From NCBI GenBank assembly GCA_963402885.1, contig OY727099.1, positions 10,714,001-10,778,000 of the forward strand: 64,000 nucleotides of DNA. Reading direction: 5' to 3'. This DNA is from Antedon bifida (lineage: Eukaryota; Echinodermata; Crinoidea; Comatulida; Antedonidae). A program made the position numbers and the translations under genes. Below are positions 13,401 to 22,438 of the stretch, in pieces; within the stretch, counting starts at the first letter, position 1; each line of letters starts with the position of its first letter. A model generated the notes under the pieces. The model did not search any database, was not told where the DNA came from, and saw only the letters and a program-made list of their open reading frames with translations.

Positions 13401-16400
13401 AAGTTTGATAACCTATGTGAAGAATACGAAGTATATAAGGTAAGGCGATGACGTCACCAAAAATTGCTTACACTTTATTTAAGCTTGGTTCCAACTAGCG
13501 ACGCAACGCAAGGACGTAACGCAACGTAAGTGATTTGACCATTCACAAGCGATGGATTATTCGTTGGTCAACTCGCTTGCGTTGCGCGTACGTCATTGCG
13601 TTGCGTCTCTAGTGGGAACCACGCTTTACTTGGAAAAAGTACAAAGCTTGGTTTTTACTTAGATGCAACGTAATGTGACCAATCACGACGCGACATTTCG
13701 GATGATCCATCGCGTCGTGGTGATTGTGAGAACCAAGATTTAAGCTCTGTCTACACTATACTACACATCAAACTTTATGTGACAAAAAAATATGAAGTGC
13801 CAATATGTGGACATGATGATGTCATACCACTACCATATTTGGGTATACCACTACCATTATTACTAGTTTGATATTGTAGAGAGAGCTTAAGGATTATATG
13901 AAAATAGCAAAAATAGTGTTTTAAATGTAAACACACGGCGCTAAAACTAGCCATTTTTCTAACGTTGCTTAATAATATCACATTATCAAAAACACTTTAT
14001 ACTTTATTGCGATTAATCCAACACGACGACGGTAATATAAAGTATTAAAGATAAAATAATTGAATAACCACTTGCTATAAGTGGAATTAATATTATCAAA
14101 TATTCAACGCCCAGTTGATTAACAGTCGAGGACACGCAAAAGTGCTCTAATGTTTACATAAGGAAATTTCATGCAATTACTCTTTTATATTTAATCTAAA
14201 ATATTGAGGTTTTTTTTATTATTATATGTTCACAAGCGTTAGTTTGCAATCACCAAATTGAGCGTGTCAATAAATAATCTTATTAATTCACAATGATTGG
14301 GTTTCATGATGTCTCCTTGATTAAAAGATGAATCGGAAGATGATTAAAGTTTCTAAGCAGAGCGGTAAGGGTACAATCTAATTAAAGATGAAAACAAGAA
14401 AGATGTTTAATTATACAGCTAGCTATCATGATTACGCTTAATGAAAATTATATCAAGTCAAATTCGATTATTTTCTCTAAGAGAAATTAAATCTGAGAGT
14501 TGGGTTCGTGAAATTATTTATACGACTTACTATAAAGCTCTGTCTACACTATCAAACTTTATGTGACAAAAAAAATGTGATGTGCCCATATATGGACATG
14601 ATGACGTCATATCACTACCATTTGAGCCCTTTTATATTGTAGACATAGCTTAAGCTTATTTCGACTAATAATACGGAGCTTTCGATTCGCTACGATCGAC
14701 GAACAAACTACGTCATGTTCCTTCATTGTGCGCATGCGGGGATATTGGGACTGTTTACCTCCCCACCTCGACACAGGTTTGATGGTTTCTAATGGTCATA
14801 AGGAATAACATAGATTCTATATTTTTATTACCGTTACCGCTGGTCTGTGTAAATTGGCCTTTACTCTAGGTGGATAAAAGCCGTCATTTTCAAATTTAAC
14901 ATTAAAATCTAAAAATATCAACAACAATAGAGTGGCGTTCAAACAACACATACAGTAATATAATATAGCAGTTAAATTAACTATTAATTCTCTATTATTA
15001 GGTTGAGACTATTGGTGATGCATATATGATAGTGTCCGGAGCACCTATACCGACCGACGACCATGCACATAGGGTGTCCGAAATGGCCATGTCAATGGTC
15101 AAGGCGATGAGAGATTTAAAAGAACCTGATTCCGATGACCACATGAAAATACGTGCCGGTAAGAACAACTACCAATAATTAATTGGAGTTCAACGTAAAA
15201 CTTGTTCTCGGTCTGCACTTAGGTAGTGCGCCCTCTATATCGTCACACAGTGTGGTTCCTCTGGGTACGTTCACATCAATATGCGCAGCAGTTTGAACAC
15301 AGTGTTTGCTTCCCTGAATAAAGCGTTTTACAAGAAACAAAATGATATACACATACAATTATTTGCAATTGAGTGCATTTAGTTACATTCAGAAAAAAAA
15401 ATTTATAATAAAAAACACAGGGGATTCTTTCATAAAATCTTCTGACAATACTCTAAAATGAGAATAATGTGTATATTGATGTTGTGTACAGGTGTGCATT
15501 CAGGAGTGGTAGTTGCTGGTGTTGTGGGACTTAAGATGCCTCGTTACTGTTTATTTGGTGACACTGTCAACACAGCGTCTCGGATGGAGTCTACGAGCGA
15601 GGCCCAATGTGTACACATCAGTGAAGCTACCAAAGACTCACTGAGTAACTGCCCGTATGTGATCGAAGAAAGAGGATCAATTGAAGTTAAGGTAAACTTA
15701 TTATCACTAATACAACTAAAGCTTGCATCCCTCTTTGACGTAACAGAGGGACGTCAGCGCGCCGCAAGTAATTTGACCAATCACGGCGCGATGGATCATC
15801 CGAACTTATCGCCTCCTCTGATTAGTCAAATTACTTGCGGTTTACGTACGTCGTTGCGTTGGCGCCCAAGTGGGAATCATGCTTTTTAAATACAAAAAAT
15901 AAATGGTTTGTTATTGATAGGTCTACTAATATCCCTTTTGAAACATACGTATTAAATAAATATCATAAACGGCATAGACCAAGCCATTGGATTACGAACG
16001 CTTACGTAATATGTCAATATAAACTAATTTGTGGAAAACTCTAAACTTTTGCTCTAGGGTAAAGGATCTATGAAAACGTATTGGTTGAAAGGACGGCGAG
16101 ACGACGCGCCACCTTTTAGAGGGTTCAGAAAGCTTGGCTATCACGACGGCGACAACTCGGATGTGTAAGTTGTTTTGTTTTATCTTAATCGTGGTTCCCA
16201 TTAGAACGCAACGCAGTGCTGTATTTCGTAATCACAAGTGGGAACCGACGACGCAACAGTGCTGTAAACATCGCAGGTTTGATTTCACGCAGGCGGGATT
16301 ATTGGAATGGATTTTTCCTACGTTGCGTATATTGCGTTACGTTGCGTATCTAGTGGGAACCACGCTTTAGTAATCATTTCTGCATTTCAGACACTCCTCT

Positions 16401-17390
16401 CGTCACCATAATAACGGAAACTGCTAAATGTATTTGTACCGCACTTGAGGGCGTACTAATGTGTATAATAATATCTAACAATGAAATCTGTGGAATCTTC
16501 CTAACAATTAAATGAATATAATATGCCTATCCATTTAGGTCAACGGCGCTGATCTGTTTTGAAAGATGGGGTAAGTTATAAATCTACCTTCAGCTGGTGG
16601 GACTGAGGTCAGAGGTCAGACAATAATGCATAAGACCTCTTTATAGCCGTAAAACAAACTGTTAATACGTGTGCCTAATATCCTCTCATAGTCTGCGACC
16701 ATACCTCCTTACATTAGTATACGTATTCGGTACACGAACTTCTTTAGTAGAAATCAATGTTAGTTAAAATAATGTATATATCAATTTTACAGTGAAGTCA
16801 ACCAGTCGTACAGGCCGGTCAAGTTTGAAAATAAGGTAAGAATGAGCGACCAGCCTAGTCAAATGGCAAGGAAATCTAAATTTACCTCGGAAAAAAAACC
16901 AATAGAAAAAAAACCGATGATGGCAAAACAAAATATACCAAAACCACTTGTGAAAACACCTAAAGTCAACGAGTCTGCTGCCGCCACTCCGAACAATAAA
17001 AAGAACATTGTGAAATCTCCTGTAAAAGACAATATAACGATGTCAAAGAATTCACCGTTAAAGAATCAATTAAAAGCACCGATTGCTATCGGTAAGAAAA
17101 TAGAAAACCGACAGGAGCCGAAACCTACCGAGATGACACCGATTGAGAAACCGATTATCAAAGAACCGAACGCTAACAAACTCGGGTCACCAGTTAAGCC
17201 TATGAATACGTCATCGTCAAAACTAGCAACCGGTGTACCAAGTCCCGTGAAAAGTCCCGTGAAAAGTCCAGTAAAAGTTGAAGATAAACCACAGAATTCG
17301 AACGCTAGCGTTGAGGAAGAGAAGTCTGGTGCCGCCGCCGCCGAGAATAAAAGCCAAGTGAAGTGTAGCAGACTCTGTGAACTGTTATAA
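7464..17390 (+). CDS. Atypical soluble guanylate cyclase (Gyc-88E-like), 12 coding exons
   Basis: Makes cGMP from GTP in the cytosol under control of a gas-binding heme. After a 5' UTR piece (7464-7543) the coding exons are 7544-8228, 8667-8764, 11182-11266, 11652-11705, 11911-12010, 12650-12779, 12998-13144, 13293-13439, 15002-15158, 15492-15691, 16058-16164 and 16793-17390; all junctions are in phase and give 835 aa. Residues 1-180 are an H-NOX heme domain with proximal His104 and the propionate motif Y133-x-S135-x-R137. An HNOBA domain and signalling helix follow, then the cyclase domain. Both metal Asp residues ([16 protein letters not shown]), the guanine-selecting Glu (VETIGD) and Cys (PRYCLFGD), and the Asn and Arg of TVNTASRM are present. 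The tail of about 200 residues is Lys/Pro-rich with repeated SPVK. A full set of catalytic residues in one chain suggests homodimer activity, as known for insect Gyc-88E and nematode GCYs. Introns carry MITE-1, MITE-2 and SINE-like inserts. Confidence 0.92.
8420..8470. repeat. Possible MITE-1 relic in intron 1
   Basis: The words GATTGGTCAAATTACTTGCG and TTGCGGGTACGTG match the right arm of MITE-1, but no left arm is present. It follows an (A)nT-rich simple repeat (AATAAAATAAA, 8335-8408). Confidence 0.4.
8765..11181. other. Cyclase intron 2 (2.4 kb): simple repeats and retroposon tails
   Basis: No coding exon found. Two stretches end in short tandem tails typical of LINE or SINE 3' ends: AAGGAATTGAATTGAATTGA near 9448 and GATGAATGAATGAAT near 10470. 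A tRNA-related element lies at 10.84 kb. The rest is AT-rich with TATA microsatellite runs. Confidence 0.5.
10836..10943 (+). mobile_element. tRNA-derived SINE head
   Basis: Contains an A-box-like TGTAGCTTGTTGTTTAACATG and a B-box GGGGTTCAATCC at tRNA-like spacing, followed by a non-tRNA body that ends where GGAGTTGAAAG reads as the reverse of the opening. The arms do not fold into a complete tRNA, so a SINE is a better call than a functional tRNA gene. Confidence 0.55.
11417..11594. mobile_element. Palindromic MITE with CACACCTGTTCCG ends
   Basis: Left end TTTCACACCTGTTCCGACAC, right end GTGCCGGAACAAGTGTGAAA. The arms carry GATCGAACGCCAATGTTTCG and CGAAACATTGACGTTCGAT, and the loop holds GCGGCTATGCGC/GCGCGTAGCCGC. 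It is a long GC-rich hairpin in an AT-rich intron. Only one copy seen. Confidence 0.75.
11652..11705 (+). other. Possible cassette exon of the guanylate cyclase
   Basis: This exon is 54 nt long and flanked by phase-1 introns on both sides, so skipping it keeps the reading frame. It encodes a Ser/Lys-rich run ([17 protein letters not shown]) in the HNOBA domain, just where an insertion would be tolerated. It may be a regulated phosphorylation insert; this is inference. Confidence 0.4.
13481..13626. mobile_element. MITE-1 copy in cyclase intron 8
   Basis: Runs from AAGCTTGGTTCCAACTAGCG to CTAGTGGGAACCACGCTT, with the core words TTGACCATTCACAAGCGATG and GGTCAACTCGCTTGCGTTGC. It starts only about 40 bp after the exon 8 splice donor. 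Confidence 0.85.
13644..13740. mobile_element. MITE-1-related copy, shortened
   Basis: Opens AAGCTTGGTTTTTACTTAG and closes GTGAGAACCAAGATT. The centre, GACGCGACATTTCGGATGAT/ATCCATCGCGTCG, is a variant of the usual core. It abuts the next MITE-2 copy directly. Confidence 0.65.
13740..13890. mobile_element. MITE-2 copy in cyclase intron 8
   Basis: From TTAAGCTCTGTCTACACTAT to TTGATATTGTAGAGAGAGCT, with the family core ATGTGGACATGATGATGTCA and CACTACCATATTTGGG. Confidence 0.8.
14535..14654. mobile_element. MITE-2 copy in cyclase intron 8
   Basis: From AAAGCTCTGTCTACACTATC to TATATTGTAGACATAGCTTA; contains CATATATGGACATGATGACG. It has a shortened centre. Confidence 0.8.
14791..14859. mobile_element. 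MITE-3 half copy
   Basis: AATGGTCATAAGGAATAACA at the left and ACCGCTGGTCTGTGTAAATT at the right. It equals the right half of the complete copy at 44.3-44.6 kb. Confidence 0.6.
15718..15887. mobile_element. MITE-1 copy in cyclase intron 10
   Basis: From AAAGCTTGCATCCCTCTTTG to AGTGGGAATCATGCTTT, core TTTGACCAATCACGGCGCGA. It lies 26 bp after the splice donor of the exon that ends at 15691. Confidence 0.7.
16187..16368. mobile_element. MITE-1 copy, long form, in cyclase intron 11
   Basis: Contains the long-form words AATCACAAGTGGGAACCGAC, AACATCGCAGGTTTGATTTC and ACGCAGGCGGGA, and closes CTAGTGGGAACCACGCTTTA. It lies between the last common exon and the alternative 3' exons. Confidence 0.85.
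16391..16427 (+). other. Alternative 3' exon a of the guanylate cyclase (short tail)
   Basis: The acceptor GCATTTCAG ends at 16390. Joined to the exon ending at 16164 (phase 2) it reads [12 protein letters not shown] and stops at 16425-16427, giving a 648-aa protein without the Lys/Pro/SPVK tail. A second possible acceptor (CATTTAG, ending 16538) reads [14 protein letters not shown] and stops at 16581, giving 650 aa. Which ends are used needs transcripts. Confidence 0.4.
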
Positions 17391-18316
17391 TTGAATCCTC
17401 AAATTTATATTGGTAAAATGTATAAAAGAATACAGTATTTGTATAAAAGAATACAGTCTTTATATAAGCTATAATGTGTATTTAAGATAACATCAGGAAC
17501 TTTACGCGGCGCTTCACAAATAACTCTACGCTTCAGTATTTGCGCGCGCGCGCGTTGTAATTTATGCAGGGATATCAATAGGTCTACGCTTGTTTTTTTG
17601 TATATTTTAATAACAATTGGATTTTACCGGTTGTTGTTGCTGCACAAAATATATAAGAGAAAAAAATAAACCGGAGATTAAAATCTCCGCTATATTTTAT
17701 TATGAAGAGAACGGTTTACTTCCAAACAAAAAATAATATATTTTTTTCTTTTATTTACTTTTTTTATAATCACAAATTAATTTCGGCTTCAATTTTTTGC
17801 TCTATTTGACAGAAATAACATAAAGAACGCGAGTGGAGTGAAGGTATATTGAAATGCACAACAACCAAACGGTAGGCTCCAAGTGATCTGTCTAAAAAGC
17901 GAGAGCGAAGGATTTATCAGTAGTAAATGAAAGCTTTAGTTTTAATGATCTGTTTTATAATTGTCTGTAATTGTTCAATAATATTTTGTAAACTGTATGT
18001 ATGTAGATAAAGAAAATATTACAAACAAGAATATAGTATTGGTAAAATAACGCACAATGTAACGATATTCTAAGCAGGGTTGAACAAACAGAAAATGCGT
18101 AATGTTAGATTGACGTGTAGTCAGTGTATTATGAAGACCCCGGTGAATGGACAGAAATAATACTGTATAAGGCATAGCCATACAATGTTAGGAAACGTGG
18201 GAGGGGATAACAGGTACAAGGGGGGCTGGAATGGCCTCACAATGGCCTAAGAATAAGACAATTCGTAAGACCAAATGTCTGCATTCTAAATGTGGTGGAG
18301 TAAATTAGTTTTTTTA

Positions 18317-18449
18317 AGCCTACACTAACAAACGAATTTTTACACTAGATTTCTGCAAAGTTTGCCGAAGTTTGTAAACTGGTCTACACTAGTAAACTTT
18401 CGAAACTATTTCTTGATAAACTCGTTTGTCCGAGTGTAGGCCTAGGATT
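18317..18449. repeat. Inverted repeat with TAGGCCTACACT-like ends
   Basis: Left end AAGCCTACACTAACAAACGA, right end AAACTCGTTTGTCCGAGTGT followed by AGGCCTA. The centre is itself imperfectly palindromic (AAGTTTGCCGAAGTTTG / TAGTAAACTTTCG). Probable MITE. Confidence 0.55.
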
Positions 18450-19080
18450 TAGAACTTAAGATGTTAAACTATCTATGCCAAAATAAAACGCACAATTCGA
18501 CCAACTACATTTAACGTGGTGGAGTAAATTGGTCTTCGATAGGTAATTAGACATATGTAACGCTGTATCACGGAATTAGCCTAGGATACTGTTCCAACTG
18601 TAAGTACCTAGAATTTGCTATATATGACAAAGTAATAATTATTCATAGATTTACGAAAAATTCGACCAAATAAAATGCGAAAAGGAGACACAAAGATGAC
18701 GCGAGCGTTCATATACTGATAAAAACGTCTTTTGTATGCGCGCGCCATCAACAAGTGTCTCTTCGCAATGACGAATTATGATAGTATTTGTAACGCACAA
18801 CATGTTAATTAAGACACTTCTCTCTGGTAGAGAAGGTTACGTCTAATAGAGGCATAGCAGTAAAATACCTTTTCAGATATCTAACCAATGCCTGCCTGCA
18901 CTATAACACTACTTTGTACTTCGCATTAAACATTGTATTTTTTAGCAACAATTATATTTACGTACTTTGTACCATGCGGATACATTTTTATGTACGAATT
19001 CTGTAATGTGATTAGTAAAATAATAATAGTATTGAATATCGACTATATGATTTTGATTTTGTTGGTGTAAATGATAAGAA

Positions 19081-19256
19081 ATGGATGACAATGATGATGA
19101 TGATCATGATGATGATGACGATGATGATGACGATGATGACAATGATGACAATCATGCTGATCCAGTGATCATGATGATGACGATGATGACGATTATGATG
19201 ACGATTAAGACGATTATGATGACGATGATGGTGATGATGACGATGATGATGGGGAT
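19081..19256. repeat. GATGAC/GATGAT microsatellite
   Basis: About 175 bp of imperfect trinucleotide-based repeat (GATGATGAT, GATGACGAT). It creates open frames on both strands (poly-Asp, poly-Met, poly-His), which I treat as artefacts of the repeat. Confidence 0.9.
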
Positions 19257-19357
19257 AAAATCCACAATGACACAATGATTAACTTGGTGATGATAATGCA
19301 CACAAAATAAAGAAGATGGCACTATACCGATGAAGCCGGCTACATAATGTGTTAGGA

Positions 19358-19552
19358 TTACTTTTTCAAATAGCGCCATCGAAATAAGTCTAGGGGGAGT
19401 AATACCGGATATCGCAACAGCGTAAACTCCAATGACGTCACTAAATAAATGCAACACTTGATCAACCGAAACGCGGCAGACGCTTTCAGCTTCTTGACTT
19501 CATCAATATCAAGTTGGAAAAAGTTACCACCATACTTTTCGGCTACTGCCAT
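19358..19552 (-). CDS. Doubtful short reading frame, possibly broken MARVEL-like gene
   Basis: An ATG at 19552 in a fair context (AAAATGG) opens a 64-codon frame. Its first 32 residues are soluble-looking (it contains NFFQLDIDEVKKLKASAAF), and hydrophobic sequence follows. The hydrophobic stretch is longer and more membrane-like in a neighbouring frame of the same strand (19152-19457, containing LFSDVIGVYAVAISG), as if a frameshift or an unrecognised small intron lay near 19460. A helix start after a basic lead recalls the first helix of MARVEL proteins, but the similarity is weak. No downstream exon was found. This may be a pseudogene or chance. Confidence 0.25.
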   Translation of the reverse strand: MAVAEKYGGNFFQLDIDEVKKLKASAAFRLIKCCIYLVTSLEFTLLRYPVLLPLDLFRWRYLKK

Positions 19553-22130
19553 TTTGCTGTTAGGTAAGATTTTAATTCATGATAAACGGATCGGAAAATA
19601 TTTATAATTCATCTAAAATGTCAATATTTCAATTCAGGATATTGTCATGTTTTTGCTCATCTGTTTAGATAAGTTTTGACTTAACGTTAAGTCCGCATTC
19701 ATACCATTTATATAGATAGTGCTCATCCTGGGTTAGTCGCTCCAGGTACGCATTCATAAGATAAGGAAGTGAAGTTGAAATAAGATTCATTTTCATGGAG
19801 TAATTTATATTGTTACGATGTTATGTGGTTGTTGTTACCAGTTGAAAGCGAATTTAAGGTCGCCATATTTGAGCAAGTGTTTTAGATAAGTGTGCCGCGC
19901 ACTGAGAAGAAAATTAATCACTTCGGCTGTCAAACGCCTCCTGTCGCGGAGGCACGCTCCAGCCCAAGGAATGTATAATGTTTTCATAGATTTTTTTAAA
20001 TACTAATTTCTTTTTTATGAACGATTTATCAGAATTAATTTACATATGCTTCATTTAATGTAAGCAAAAACACAATGACACTTTAGTATCCGACCATTTT
20101 ATTTACCGTGAATACTAATCAATTGAAATTTGTAATAATGACATTTGATTGGACTTACCTCTTAGACAATGGTAGAGTCCTGTGTGTGTTATCTGGGATG
20201 AAGATAGCCAAGTAATTCACCTTTTATGGACATCAAGGAATACATTGATGAATTAATTCATTTCACGGGCCACAATCGAAATGGATTCATTTATTTTATT
20301 ATTCACTCTTTGTCTGAGATATTAAATAACTTTCTAAAGAGTTTTAATTTGTTTTTCTGCAAGTAATTGGGTTTTGTGATAACGACATTTTTTGTGTTGC
20401 GTGGTCTCAAGAAATTTCTAGTAAAGTTACTACTTGATATAATTTGATTGACAAATTGGTAAGAATTAGGGACAAGCTAAGTTGCAGGGATCACAATTTA
20501 TTTTCTTTTCAAAGAAAATAAATGTTGTTTATATATTTTAAAATTTTTAAAGGTAAAACTACTCTCCTTATTTATCGTTTCTTTTCATCTATTTACTGCA
20601 TCTTGTATAGTGGGTGAAAATTATTTAGTTTTTCACTCATTTTAAGTGGTTATGCCAGAATTTGTTTGACCACATGAACTCTAATTTTCCATTTTTGTTT
20701 ATAAAGGCTTAAATTCCTTTATTAATATCTAAATTATTTTATTTTACTGCCATTTATTCTGTCAAGCACTCAAATGACAATAAGGATCTAATCTTATCAA
20801 TCAATTTAATTTTCCAATTCTACTTATAATACTGACGTAATCAAAATATTAATATTTGTTTCATTAATTTCTTAAATCGCTTGCATTTTAAGGTGCAATG
20901 TTTGGATTTGTTGACAATATACCTACTTACTTTTCAATGTAAACACTCCTATCCAACTTGAGTACTTACTCAAGTAAGCTAGCCTTCATGCTCCATTTCA
21001 ATAAGTATTTACTTAAACAGTTGACATTCACAAACGAACCTGTATTGTTATTTTAGCTATGATATTACATTTTAAATGAAGGTGCAATTCTCCTATTACA
21101 GCTGTGCTTTTAGGTCCTTGAATATTTACAGGCTTCTTCTTGTTTTAGCTCTGGTGCCAATATGGAACATTGTTGTGTTTTTTAGGTTATTATATTACGG
21201 GTTCTTGATTAAAAAAAACTGTTTCTAACTAATCTGATGATCTGACTATTGTTATGTTCTGTTAATTGATCATTTAAAAGTTTAGTTTGTAGTCAATATT
21301 CTTTGGATTAATTTCTTTTAAATATCATTTACTCGTTGCTACTGTTTGACTTTTTTTGTGAATATATTGGATAGCAAGAATGAAATGAATCCCACAGCCA
21401 TTTGATAGTGCTAGTACACGCTGTAGTTATTAAGTTCTATCTAAGTTAGTAGCACAATACACGCTCAGACCATTTGACACAACAGTGGGGTATCCATGTA
21501 AACAGTCTATTCATTTTGTGAAATGTAGATTTTCTCCTCCATTTCGTTGAAGTTATAGTATAGTTGAAGTATACGCAAATCCAAAGGCAAATTACTGAAA
21601 AATGACAATGCTGTGGGTATCAGTGGCTGGATCTCAATGGAGATACAAAAAAAAGCGCGAAAAGCTAAATTAAAACGATAAAGTAAAACAGCCAGAAAAG
21701 TTAGCAGAGCTTTCAGGCAACACAAGCCCTTCATCAGTGGTAGAACTGTATATATAAATAACCTACAACATTCAAAGTTTGAAATTAAAAACAGAATTTT
21801 AATGAGACTGCTTTATCTACTACTATTTAGTTTTATTTGTTAAATTAAGATTATTTTTGTTAATCCTGCTTACTGTTTTCTCATTCAAGAAATCATGTTA
21901 AGTACATACATTAAGTTGGTGATAAGCTTTGATTAGCTTAATAGCTATACCTTATCACCAGTTGTCAATTATTTTGGTTTGTTAATTATCCAAACCTTTT
22001 TCTGACAAATTACTGAAACATGTGTTGAAATAATCATTAATTAAAAATAAGACAACAATTACACCTTACTACCTTGGCGTTAATTAATAAGGTAAACATC
22101 TGGGAAGATTGAATGCACATTGCTAGAGTA

Positions 22131-22293
22131 GTAGTAGCTTCTACACTATCAAACTAGTTTGACAAAAAAAGTGTGATGTGCCCAAATATGGTAGTGATAT
22201 GCTCAAATATGGTAGTGATATGACATCATCATGTGTATATATGGGCACATCACATTTTTGTTGTCAAACTAATAGTGTAGACAGAGGTTTAAG
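22131..22293. mobile_element. MITE-2 copy upstream of troponin I
   Basis: From AGCTTCTACACTATCAAACT to ACTAATAGTGTAGACAGAGG. It contains TTTGACAAAAAAAGTGTGAT and the reverse-complementary GGGCACATCACATTTTTG. Confidence 0.8.
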
Positions 22294-22438
22294 AATTAGT
22301 CCATGGGTAGTATATATGTATATGTGAACTTTATTCAATCAATCGTACATTTTTTTGGTATTATAATGGTAACCATAATAATGTGTATTTACAGTGATTT
22401 TTACAAAATTTGTAATAACAGTTTTGTTGTTATTCTAG

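Larger units (their letters stand above)
17391..22438. other. Intergenic region between guanylate cyclase and troponin I
   Basis: A candidate poly(A) signal AATAAA for the cyclase lies at 17665-17670. The region also holds a direct repeat (GTATAAAAGAATACAGT, twice near 17417-17456), an inverted repeat at 18.3-18.45 kb, a GATGAC microsatellite at 19.08 kb, a doubtful minus-strand frame at 19.36-19.55 kb and a MITE-2 copy at 22.13 kb. The promoter and non-coding first exon of the troponin gene probably lie in its right part, but could not be fixed. Confidence 0.55.

Noticed and set aside
16539..16570. 32-nt exon between acceptor 16538 and donor 16571
   Set aside because: Joined to the exon at 16793 it shifts the tail out of frame and stops at once; kept only as a possible alternative end by read-through.
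19081..19278. Poly-Asp/Met open frame on plus and poly-His frame on minus
   Set aside because: Direct translation of a GATGAC microsatellite.
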